NCBI GenBank assembly: GCA_017484235.1 | Contig: JAFUTM010000014.1 | Location: 1-9,680, forward strand | DNA from: Selenomonadaceae bacterium | Lineage (GTDB): Bacteria; Bacillota; Negativicutes; Selenomonadales; Selenomonadaceae | Length of the DNA: 9,680 nt | Reading direction: 5' to 3' | Position numbers and translations under genes: made by a program | Shown here: in pieces, positions 1-5,689 of the stretch | Layout of the letters: each line of letters opens with the position of its first letter | Position numbering within the stretch: the stretch's first letter is position 1 | The notes under the pieces: generated by a model | What the model was told of the DNA's origin: nothing | What the model saw: only the letters and a program-made list of their open reading frames with translations | Databases searched by the model: none

Positions 1-1664
1 ATGGACATCGCGGCGGCGTAGTTGGCGCAATTGCCACTGCAGGAATTATTGTTGCAACAGACATTCCAATGTTCATGGGCGCAATGATTATGGGTCCTAT
101 CGGCGGTGTTGCAATTAAAAAGTTTGACGAGGCGGCTCAAGATTCAATTCCAGGCGGATTTGAAATGCTTGTCAATAACTTTTCCGCAGGTATCATCGGC
201 GGTATTCTTGCCTGCTTGGCGGTTATTTTCGTCGGACCGATAGTTTCAAGCGTTACTACCGGTTTGGGCAGCGCGGTTGGCGCAATTGTCAATGCAGGAC
301 TTTTGCCACTCGTCTCGATTCTGGTTGAGCCGGCAAAAATTCTGTTCCTCAACAATGCAATAAATCACGGCGTATTTACTCCACTTGGTATGCAGCAAGC
401 ACAGGAAGTTGGTAAGTCCATATTCTTTATGATTGAATCCAATCCTGGTCCTGGTGTTGGCGTTCTCTTGGCTTACAGCCTTTTTGGTGTTGGCAGTGCA
501 AAAGGTTCTGCACCAGGCGCGGTTATCATTCACTTCTTCGGCGGTATCCACGAAATTTACTTCCCTTACGTATTGATGAAACCTATTCTGATTCTCGCGG
601 TTATGGCGGGCGGCGTCACTGGTGTTTTCACTTTGTCAATCCTTAACGGTGGTCTGGTCGCTCCAGCAGCTCCTGGTTCCTTTATTGCAATTATGGCAAT
701 GACTGCTCCAGGTGCTTATTTTGCAAATATCGCGGCAGTAGCAGCGGCAGGTGCAGTGAGTTTTGCAATTTCTTCGATATTCATTAAAGCATCGGCAAAA
801 GCAGATGCAGAAGCTGAAGACGGTCTTGCAGCAGCTCAAGCTAATATGAAAGCTATGAAAGCGGCTTCAAAAGGCATCGAAACTGAGAAAAAAGTTGATG
901 GCAAAGATATTAAATTCATTGTCTACGCTTGCGACGCTGGTATGGGCTCCTCAGCACTCGGCGCGGCGGCTCTCCGCAAGAAACTCCACAAAGATGGATA
1001 CAATAACATCACCGTTAAGAATTTTGCGATTGGTTCAATTCCTAAAGATGCACAGATCGTTGTATCACACGAAAAGCTGGCACAGCGTGCAATTGATGAT
1101 TCACCGCAAGCTGAACACATTTTCGTTCAAGATTTTACACGCAACAATGTTTATGATATGATTACTGAACGACTCAAGGGCGTTGCAACGAGTGACGCTC
1201 CGGCTGAGGCAGCACCTGAGGAGACCGTCAAAGAAGGCGTCCTGCTCATGGAGAACGTCGTCGTTGGCTGTAAGACTGTCACTAAAGAGGAAGCTATTAA
1301 GGCTGCCGGCGAACGTCTGGTTAAGAGTGGCTATGTCGATACGCCTTATGTTGAAGGTATGCTTGCCCGTGAGCGCGATATTTCGACTTACATCGGAAAG
1401 GGCATTTCCATTCCACACGGCGAGAACGCGGTTAAACAGTATGTCAAAAAGTCCGGTATCGTCGTTATGCAGTATCCGCAAGGCGTGCAATTTGGCGATA
1501 ACGTTGCACATTTAATCGTCGGCATCGCGGGCAAAGACAATGATCATCTGGCGATTTTGGCGAATATTGCAATGACTATGGACGAATGTTCAGATGAAGA
1601 ACTCAATAAACTTTACACAACTACTGATCCAAAAGTTTTATACGATATGTTCACTAAAGGTTGA
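1..1664 (+). CDS. mtlA: Mannitol-specific PTS transporter subunit EIICBA, 5'-truncated by window edge
   Basis: Membrane permease and phosphotransferase that takes up mannitol and releases mannitol-1-phosphate inside the cell. The reading frame is open from base 3, so the gene starts before the window; 553 residues are visible and, against E. coli MtlA (about 637 aa), roughly 75 N-terminal residues are missing. Order of domains: EIIC membrane domain (visible residues 1 to about 240) with the substrate-site motif GGIHEIYFPY at bases 540-569; EIIB, whose phosphorylated Cys is in ACDAGMGSS (Cys codon 930-932); an Ala/Glu-rich linker near 1190-1235; EIIA, whose phosphorylated His is in SIPHGE (His codon 1416-1418). 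Having A, B and C on one chain resembles E. coli; many Firmicutes encode EIIA separately as mtlF. mtlD follows after 126 bases on the same strand, so the two probably form one operon. The promoter and any regulator lie outside the window. Confidence 0.96.
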   Translation, partial: GHRGGVVGAIATAGIIVATDIPMFMGAMIMGPIGGVAIKKFDEAAQDSIPGGFEMLVNNFSAGIIGGILACLAVIFVGPIVSSVTTGLGSAVGAIVNAGLLPLVSILVEPAKILFLNNAINHGVFTPLGMQQAQEVGKSIFFMIESNPGPGVGVLLAYSLFGVGSAKGSAPGAVIIHFFGGIHEIYFPYVLMKPILILAVMAGGVTGVFTLSILNGGLVAPAAPGSFIAIMAMTAPGAYFANIAAVAAAGAVSFAISSIFIKASAKADAEAEDGLAAAQANMKAMKAASKGIETEKKVDGKDIKFIVYACDAGMGSSALGAAALRKKLHKDGYNNITVKNFAIGSIPKDAQIVVSHEKLAQRAIDDSPQAEHIFVQDFTRNNVYDMITERLKGVATSDAPAEAAPEETVKEGVLLMENVVVGCKTVTKEEAIKAAGERLVKSGYVDTPYVEGMLARERDISTYIGKGISIPHGENAVKQYVKKSGIVVMQYPQGVQFGDNVAHLIVGIAGKDNDHLAILANIAMTMDECSDEELNKLYTTTDPKVLYDMFTKG

Positions 1665-1666
1665 TT

Positions 1667-1771
1667 AATTAGGAATTGTGAATTAGGAATGATGAATTAT
1701 TTAATGCGAAATGCTTAATGCACAATGCGTAATGGAGACAATTCCTCATTCAACATTCCTAATTCCTAATT
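1667..1771. repeat. Degenerate 7-base tandem repeat forming a long hairpin
   Basis: Bases 1667-1771 split without a gap into 15 units of 7. The left units are AATTAGG-like (1667-1673, 1681-1687, with variants), the central units are xAATGxx (five units, 1702-1736), and the right units are CCTAATT-like (1758-1764, 1765-1771), the reverse complement of the left ones. As a result 1680-1697 can pair with 1748-1765 with a single mismatch, enclosing a 50-base loop. It begins 2 bases after the mtlA stop and ends just before the mtlD ribosome binding site. The layout recalls the short tandemly repeated repetitive heptamers described in cyanobacteria, but I cannot assign it to a named family. It may affect mtlA/mtlD transcript stability or relative expression (inference). 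Confidence 0.8.
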
Positions 1772-1790
1772 GATGATGGAGGTATAGGTT

Positions 1791-2924
1791 ATGAAAAAGG
1801 CTGTACATTTTGGCGCAGGTAATATTGGTCGCGGATTTATCGGTCTGCTGCTCAACAAAGCCGGTTATCAAGTTACATTCGTTGATGTTGCCGCTCCTCT
1901 CGTCGACGACATAAATAATCTCGGCAAGTACAACGTCCAAATCTTCGGCAAAGAGGACAAAATTGAAGTCGACAATGTAAGTGCCATTAACTCTGACAAA
2001 GACCTTGATGCTCTGCTTGACGCCATTGTCAAGGCTGATATTGTCACGACAGCAATCGGTCCAAATATTTTAAAGTTTATTGCGCCGAATATTGCCAAAG
2101 GTCTCACTAAGCGCCTTGAAACTAATCAGACACCACTCAATATTATTGCCTGTGAGAATATGGTCGGCGGTTCAACTGTACTGAAAAATTTCGTTTATGA
2201 AAATCTCAGCGACGAAGTTAAGGGCAAAGTTGACAAGTTGATTGGATTCCCTGATGCCGCCGTTGATAGAATTGTTCCTGCACAGAAGAATGATGAAAAA
2301 CTTTTAGTTAAAGTTGAGGAGTTCTGTGAATGGGACGTTGATTCTAAAGGCTTCGTCGGCGAAAAGCCACAGATTAATGGTATGACGATTGTCGATAATC
2401 TCAGTGCATATATTGAGCGTAAACTCTTTACCGTCAACACCGGCCACGCCTCAATCGCCTACCTCGCTTATCAAAAGGGCATCAAAGACATCAGTACTGC
2501 TATGCGTGACGAAAATATCGTTGAAATGGCACGCCGCGTCTGGAAAGAGACTGGCACTCTGCTCATTGATAAATATAACTTTGATCCTGAAGTTCACTGG
2601 AAATATGTTGAGACTGCTGAAAAGAGATTTGCAAATCCTTACTTATCTGATGAAGTGACACGTGTTGCTCGCGGACCAAAGCGCAAATTATCACCAAAAG
2701 ATCGCCTTGTTTCACCGGCAACTCAGCTCATTGAGCGCGGCAAAACTCCAGAAGCACTTGCAACCGTAATTGCCGCCGCGTTGAAGTTTGACTTTGAGGG
2801 CGATCCAGAAGCGGTCGAAGTCCAAAAATATATCAAAGACAATGGAATCGAGTCTGCAATAGCTCATTTCACCGGCGTTGAAGAAGGCTCTAAACTTTAT
2901 CAGCTCATTCGTGATAAAATCTAA
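1791..2924 (+). CDS. mtlD: Mannitol-1-phosphate 5-dehydrogenase
   Basis: Cytosolic NAD-dependent enzyme that oxidises D-mannitol-1-phosphate to fructose-6-phosphate, the step after PTS uptake. The 377 residues match the usual length (E. coli MtlD 382 aa) and align along the whole protein. The N-terminal Rossmann nucleotide-binding loop is GAGNIGRGFIG at residues 8-18. The polyol long-chain dehydrogenase signature KxxxxNxxH is at K211, N216 and H219 (within ERKLFTVNTGH). Other conserved blocks are LNIIACENM near residue 117 and DAAVDRIVP near 155. The start is fixed by a strong GGAGG at 1778-1782, 8 bases before the ATG. It is the second gene of the mtl operon; no convincing separate promoter is seen in the repeat-filled gap, so it is probably co-transcribed with mtlA. 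A terminator follows 21 bases after the stop. Confidence 0.97.
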   Translation: MKKAVHFGAGNIGRGFIGLLLNKAGYQVTFVDVAAPLVDDINNLGKYNVQIFGKEDKIEVDNVSAINSDKDLDALLDAIVKADIVTTAIGPNILKFIAPNIAKGLTKRLETNQTPLNIIACENMVGGSTVLKNFVYENLSDEVKGKVDKLIGFPDAAVDRIVPAQKNDEKLLVKVEEFCEWDVDSKGFVGEKPQINGMTIVDNLSAYIERKLFTVNTGHASIAYLAYQKGIKDISTAMRDENIVEMARRVWKETGTLLIDKYNFDPEVHWKYVETAEKRFANPYLSDEVTRVARGPKRKLSPKDRLVSPATQLIERGKTPEALATVIAAALKFDFEGDPEAVEVQKYIKDNGIESAIAHFTGVEEGSKLYQLIRDKI

Positions 2925-2945
2925 TTATACATAATTATAACTAAG

Positions 2946-2996
2946 AGTCGGCTAATCTTGTTATACCCTCATAGATTAGTCGACTTTTTCTTTTTT
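2946..2996 (+). terminator. Rho-independent terminator of the mtl operon
   Basis: A 13-bp stem (2946-2958 with 2973-2985, one G-U pair) with a 14-base loop is followed directly by a T-rich run (TTTTCTTTTTT, 2986-2996). It lies 21 bases after the mtlD stop and is oriented to end the mtlA-mtlD transcript. Confidence 0.9.
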
Positions 2997-3005
2997 ATTA
3001 ATTAA

Positions 3006-3017
3006 TGTGCTAGTTGA
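3006..3017 (+). repeat. Left terminal inverted repeat of the IS982-like element
   Basis: TGTGCTAGTTGA is the perfect reverse complement of 3793-3804. The transposase stop codon (complement of 3018-3020) directly adjoins it, as is common where IS982 genes end at the element border. Confidence 0.75.
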
Positions 3018-3692
3018 TTAGAAAAATAGATTTTTTATACAAAATATATTTGGTCTATGGTTTATTTTGTTTATATATTGGCAAATGTTATAAGCTAAAA
3101 ATTTACCCATCAATCTCATGATAAGACCATAAAAACTTTTTGCCAATACCTTTTCTGTATTAAGTTGACAAGTTAGTTGTGAAAAGGTTGTCTCTATCCT
3201 GCGCCTTATCTTAAAGATCAATTGCCTCAATCCTTTTGGATAGTTATCCTTTGCATTCTTCCTCTTTAGGGCAAGCAGCATTTGTCCTTGTTCCTTCAAT
3301 CTTAGCTCAGGATCTTTGGAAACATAGCCTTTATCTCCAATGATCACTCGATCACGTTTATCAACTATATCAGGCAAAGCAGCTCTGTCATCAACATTTG
3401 CTGGTGTCACCTCATAACTCAAAATAAAGCCTGAAGTTGTGGTTTTGACGTGAACCTTATAGCCAAAATAAAATTGTTTCTTTGAAGCATTATGACCATA
3501 GGTTGCACCTTCATAACGAAAAGATTTACAAAACTTGGCTCTACCGAATTTACAAACCTCAAGAGGAAAACGGTCAACTATTACCCATTCATTAAGATTT
3601 TCAGTGAAATAAGAAGAAAGTTTGGAGAATATGAGATTCATGGTCTGCAAAAGATTTCTCCTAGTGCGATTAAATCTTGTTCTGTTACACAT
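3018..3692 (-). pseudogene. IS982-family DDE transposase, N-terminally truncated
   Basis: From its first ATG the frame gives 224 residues, against about 290-300 for a complete IS982 transposase. The frame is open 16 codons further upstream (to 3740), and those residues (RRNYSHLFPK just before the ATG) still look like the family's N-terminal region. An in-frame TAG at 3741-3743 then closes it, and nothing upstream resembles the missing 50-70 residues. The catalytic core is complete: D40 in VIVDRFPLEV, D120 in IIGDKGY, and E167 in RRRIETTFSQL, together with the family blocks YGHNASKKQFYFGYK and VTPANVDDR. The simplest reading is an internal deletion near 3720-3745 that removed the N-terminal, probably DNA-binding, part. 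The product is therefore unlikely to be a fully active transposase. A start on a non-ATG codon upstream cannot be excluded. Confidence 0.85.
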
Positions 3693-3792
3693 TTTAGGGA
3701 AAAGATGAGAGTAGTTGCGCCTAACAAGGTTATGCCTTCTCTACAAATTGATACACTTGTAGTATAGCATACTTGTCGGAGTTTCTTATTTT

Positions 3793-3804
3793 TCAACTAG
3801 CACA
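3793..3804 (-). repeat. Right terminal inverted repeat of the IS982-like element
   Basis: TCAACTAGCACA is the perfect complement of 3006-3017. Inside it the two ends keep only loose A-rich similarity. Confidence 0.75.
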
Positions 3805-3824
3805 ACGAGTTAATTAAATTCTAT

Positions 3825-3852
3825 TTGACAAATAAAAATTTGATGATAAGAT
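3825..3852 (+). promoter_or_regulatory. Sigma-A-type promoter for the fliB-like gene
   Basis: A perfect -35 TTGACA (3825-3830) is followed after 16 bases by TAAGAT (3847-3852), which matches four of six -10 positions. Transcription would start near 3859, giving a leader of about 28 bases before the ATG at 3887. It lies just outside the IS982-like element, so the gene does not seem to depend on the insertion for transcription. Confidence 0.55.
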
Positions 3853-3886
3853 TTAAACATTATAAATAATAATTTGTGGTGATACG

Positions 3887-4891
3887 ATGAAATGTATAAG
3901 ACCAAAATATATGAACGATTTTAAATGCGACGGCACTGCTTGTGGCAGCCGTTGCTGCAAAGGCTGGCGTGTTATGGTCGACGGCAAAACTTATAATAAG
4001 TATAGTCATATTAATAACAATGCTGACCGTGAAGATATATTATCTAAGTTGCTTAAATCGGACGATGACAGATTTTTCGTCAAAATGAATGATGATTTAT
4101 CCTGTCCATTTCTCGACGCTGATTATTTGTGTAAGATACAAAAACGACACGGAGAGGATTATTTAACGGATATATGCCATTCATATCCACGAGTTACATA
4201 TAAAATCGGTGATATTTTTGAACAGTCACTGACCTTAACCTGTCCGGTTGCGGCACGTTTAATCCTGTTGTCGACTGAGCCAATTGAATTTGAAGAAGTA
4301 GAAGTCGACGACATACGCGGTACATTTAACTGGACGGATAAAATAAATCAATCAGTAGAATCATCAATAGAATTGCAAATGTCGGCGATTGCAATTCTAC
4401 AGAATAAAAATCTTGCATTGGACGAACGTCTCATAAAATTATGTTCACTGCTCAGAGATGAGACTGAGGCCAACGATTTAAATCTAAACTTTGACAGCGT
4501 TGAACACGCAAAAATGATGACTGAAATATTTTCAAAAATGTACAACGCGAATATGAATGAACATAAAAAATCCGAACTGCAGACGATTTATATGTCGTAT
4601 CATAAAACCATACTTGCGAGGTTAATGGAGTACTACACACATATATTTGAAAATTATTTGGTTAATGAGTTTTTTATGCGCTGTTATCCATTTGCATTTG
4701 GCGGCGGAGTTTGGAAGAACTGCAAAATTTTCATAACTGGATTCAAGGCAATGGAATTTGCAATCATTCTAACCGCGATTTCTAAAAATGGCTTTGTCAG
4801 TGCAGATGAATTTTTAAATATGATTGACGCCATAAATGAAAAACTAGACCATAATCGTGGCGGTATGCAGACCATAATTGATACCGTATAA
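3887..4891 (+). CDS. fliB: Flagellin lysine-N-methylase (FliB family)
   Basis: FliB enzymes methylate surface lysines of flagellin. The N-terminus MKCIRPKYMNDFKC...CGSRCCKGW carries the family's cysteine cluster (C3, C14, C19, C23, C24). A second set follows in CPFLDADYLCKIQ (C73, C82), GEDYLTDICHSYPR (C97) and LTLTCPVAARL (C119). These cysteines are thought to bind a metal or iron-sulfur centre. The C-terminal block ENYLVNEFFMRCYPF (near residue 255) is also typical. At 334 residues it is shorter than Salmonella FliB (about 400), mainly in the less conserved middle part, but both ends look intact. The ribosome binding site is weak and close (GGTGA, 3878-3882, four bases from the ATG). It stands alone, with its own promoter and terminator and no flagellar genes nearby, and looks more AT-rich than its neighbours, so horizontal acquisition is possible. 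The family assignment is fairly sure; the flagellin substrate is inferred. Confidence 0.85.
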   Translation: MKCIRPKYMNDFKCDGTACGSRCCKGWRVMVDGKTYNKYSHINNNADREDILSKLLKSDDDRFFVKMNDDLSCPFLDADYLCKIQKRHGEDYLTDICHSYPRVTYKIGDIFEQSLTLTCPVAARLILLSTEPIEFEEVEVDDIRGTFNWTDKINQSVESSIELQMSAIAILQNKNLALDERLIKLCSLLRDETEANDLNLNFDSVEHAKMMTEIFSKMYNANMNEHKKSELQTIYMSYHKTILARLMEYYTHIFENYLVNEFFMRCYPFAFGGGVWKNCKIFITGFKAMEFAIILTAISKNGFVSADEFLNMIDAINEKLDHNRGGMQTIIDTV

Positions 4892-4900
4892 TAAAAACAA

Positions 4901-4944
4901 AAAAATCTTCGTGTCCAGTTGTCCAGACTACGAAGAAATTTTTT
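4901..4944. terminator. Bidirectional terminator between fliB and rubrerythrin genes
   Basis: Stem 4906-4915 with 4926-4936 (one bulged base) is flanked by A5 on the left (4901-4905, part of a longer A-rich run) and T6 on the right (4939-4944). It can therefore act as an intrinsic terminator on both strands for the two convergent genes: fliB ends at 4891 (+) and the rubrerythrin gene ends at 4981 (-). Confidence 0.8.
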
Positions 4945-4980
4945 ATATTGCGAAATTATTTGTTAAAATTTACTTAATAA

Positions 4981-5523
4981 TTATGCGAAATAGCGATCAA
5001 GCAGACCTTTAAAGCCTTTGCCGTGACGTGCCTCATCTTTAGCCATTTCGTGAACAGTATCATGGATTGCATCAAGATTGAGTTTTTTAGCAAGTGCAGC
5101 CAAATCTTTCTTGCCCTGGCAAGCACCGTGCTCAGCAGCGACACGAACTTTGAGGTTTTCTTTTGTCGATGCAGAGACAACTTCGCCCAACAATTCAGCA
5201 AATTTAGCAGCGTGCTCCGCTTCTTCTAACGCATAGCGACGGAAAGCCTCTCCGATTTCAGGATAACCTTCACGATGGGCAGCACGGCTCATAGCCAAAT
5301 ACATACCAACTTCTGTACATTCACCGGTGAAATTTTGACGAAGACCTTCAATGATTTTTTCGTCAACACCTTTAGCAACGCCGATTACGTGCTCATCTGC
5401 AAAAACGAGATCGCCGCTCTGCTCAACGAACTTATCAGCCGGAGCTTTACAAATTGGACAACTTGCTGGCGGCTCGTCGCCTTCGTGTACATAACCACAG
5501 ACACTGCAAACATATTTTTTCAT
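4981..5523 (-). CDS. Reverse rubrerythrin (rubredoxin-ferritin-like di-iron peroxidase)
   Basis: Cytosolic enzyme of anaerobes that reduces hydrogen peroxide, and probably oxygen, with electrons passed from NADH through a reductase/rubredoxin chain. The order is reversed relative to classical rubrerythrin. An N-terminal rubredoxin-like domain carries Fe ligands C6, C9, C22 and C25 (VCSVCGY, SCPIC). The ferritin-like four-helix domain follows, with di-iron ligand motifs FTGECTE (E68/E71), EEAEH (E101, H104), E131, and DEARH (E164, H167). The 180-residue length and domain order match the revRbr proteins of Clostridium acetobutylicum. The start is fixed by AGGAGGT (complement of 5533-5539), 9 bases upstream of the ATG. 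It is separated from rpoC by a terminator and has its own promoter, overlapped by a PerR-like box, so peroxide-inducible expression is likely (inference). Confidence 0.95.
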   Translation of the reverse strand: MKKYVCSVCGYVHEGDEPPASCPICKAPADKFVEQSGDLVFADEHVIGVAKGVDEKIIEGLRQNFTGECTEVGMYLAMSRAAHREGYPEIGEAFRRYALEEAEHAAKFAELLGEVVSASTKENLKVRVAAEHGACQGKKDLAALAKKLNLDAIHDTVHEMAKDEARHGKGFKGLLDRYFA

Positions 5524-5561
5524 AATGAACAGACCTCCTAAAATATGAAATGGATATACGC

Positions 5562-5576
5562 TCGTAATGATTATAA
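5562..5576 (-). promoter_or_regulatory. PerR-box-like operator over the rubrerythrin promoter
   Basis: Read on the - strand, TTATAATCATTACGA matches the PerR box TTATAATNATTATAA at 12 of 14 fixed positions. It overlaps the -10 hexamer of the rubrerythrin promoter, so bound repressor would block RNA polymerase. PerR control of reverse rubrerythrin is known in Clostridium acetobutylicum; here it is inferred from the site alone, as no perR gene is in the window. Confidence 0.55.
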
Positions 5577-5578
5577 CA
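5570..5578 (-). promoter_or_regulatory. Extended -10 promoter element of the rubrerythrin gene
   Basis: The - strand reads TGTTATAAT, a consensus TATAAT with the TGn extension. No good -35 hexamer sits 16-18 bases upstream, which fits an extended -10 promoter. Transcription would start near 5563, leaving a leader of about 40 bases that contains the AGGAGGT ribosome binding site. Confidence 0.6.
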
Positions 5579-5620
5579 TATACGATAAAAATATTCTATA
5601 GTTTATTATTATTTTTTTGT

Positions 5621-5661
5621 AAAAATAAAACTCGACTTCTGATAATTGAAATCGAGTTTTT
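5621..5661 (-). terminator. Rho-independent terminator of the rpoC transcript
   Basis: The inverted repeat 5627-5639 with 5648-5660 (13 bp, one mismatch, 8-base loop) is followed on the - strand by a T-rich run (complement of the A run at 5621-5625 and beyond). It lies about 30 bases after the rpoC stop and separates the rpoC operon from the rubrerythrin gene. The + strand side also has T5, but no + strand gene ends here. Confidence 0.8.
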
Positions 5662-5689
5662 ATTTATGTTTATTAGCAGAAACTATTTA

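Larger units (their letters stand above)
3006..3804 (-). mobile_element. IS982-family insertion sequence, internally shortened
   Basis: The element is bounded by a perfect 12-bp inverted repeat, TGTGCTAGTTGA at 3006-3017 and its complement at 3793-3804. It carries one transposase reading frame on the - strand whose stop abuts the left repeat. At 799 bp it is shorter than the roughly 1 kb usual for IS982 elements, and the missing length matches the missing N-terminal part of the transposase. The right (promoter-side) end has a poor -35/-10 pair on the - strand (TTGAAA and TATGCT, 19-bp spacing). The sequence TTAATTAA occurs next to the left end (2998-3005) and 5 bases beyond the right repeat (3810-3817). 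It could be the target duplication if the true right end is at 3809. The insertion lies between the mtl terminator and the fliB promoter and disrupts no visible gene. Confidence 0.8.

Noticed and set aside
1101..1511. 136-codon - strand open frame opposite mtlA EIIBA
   Set aside because: It is antisense to a strongly conserved coding region, with no ribosome binding site or recognisable domain.
1702..1736. The xAATGxx units as a CRISPR-like or iteron array
   Set aside because: The units are only 7 bases, contiguous without spacers, and grade into the flanking AATTAGG units. There are no cas or replication genes nearby.
3492..3767. 91-codon + strand open frame inside the IS element
   Set aside because: It is antisense to the transposase, lacks a ribosome binding site, and its translation resembles no family. 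It is a shadow of the transposase gene.
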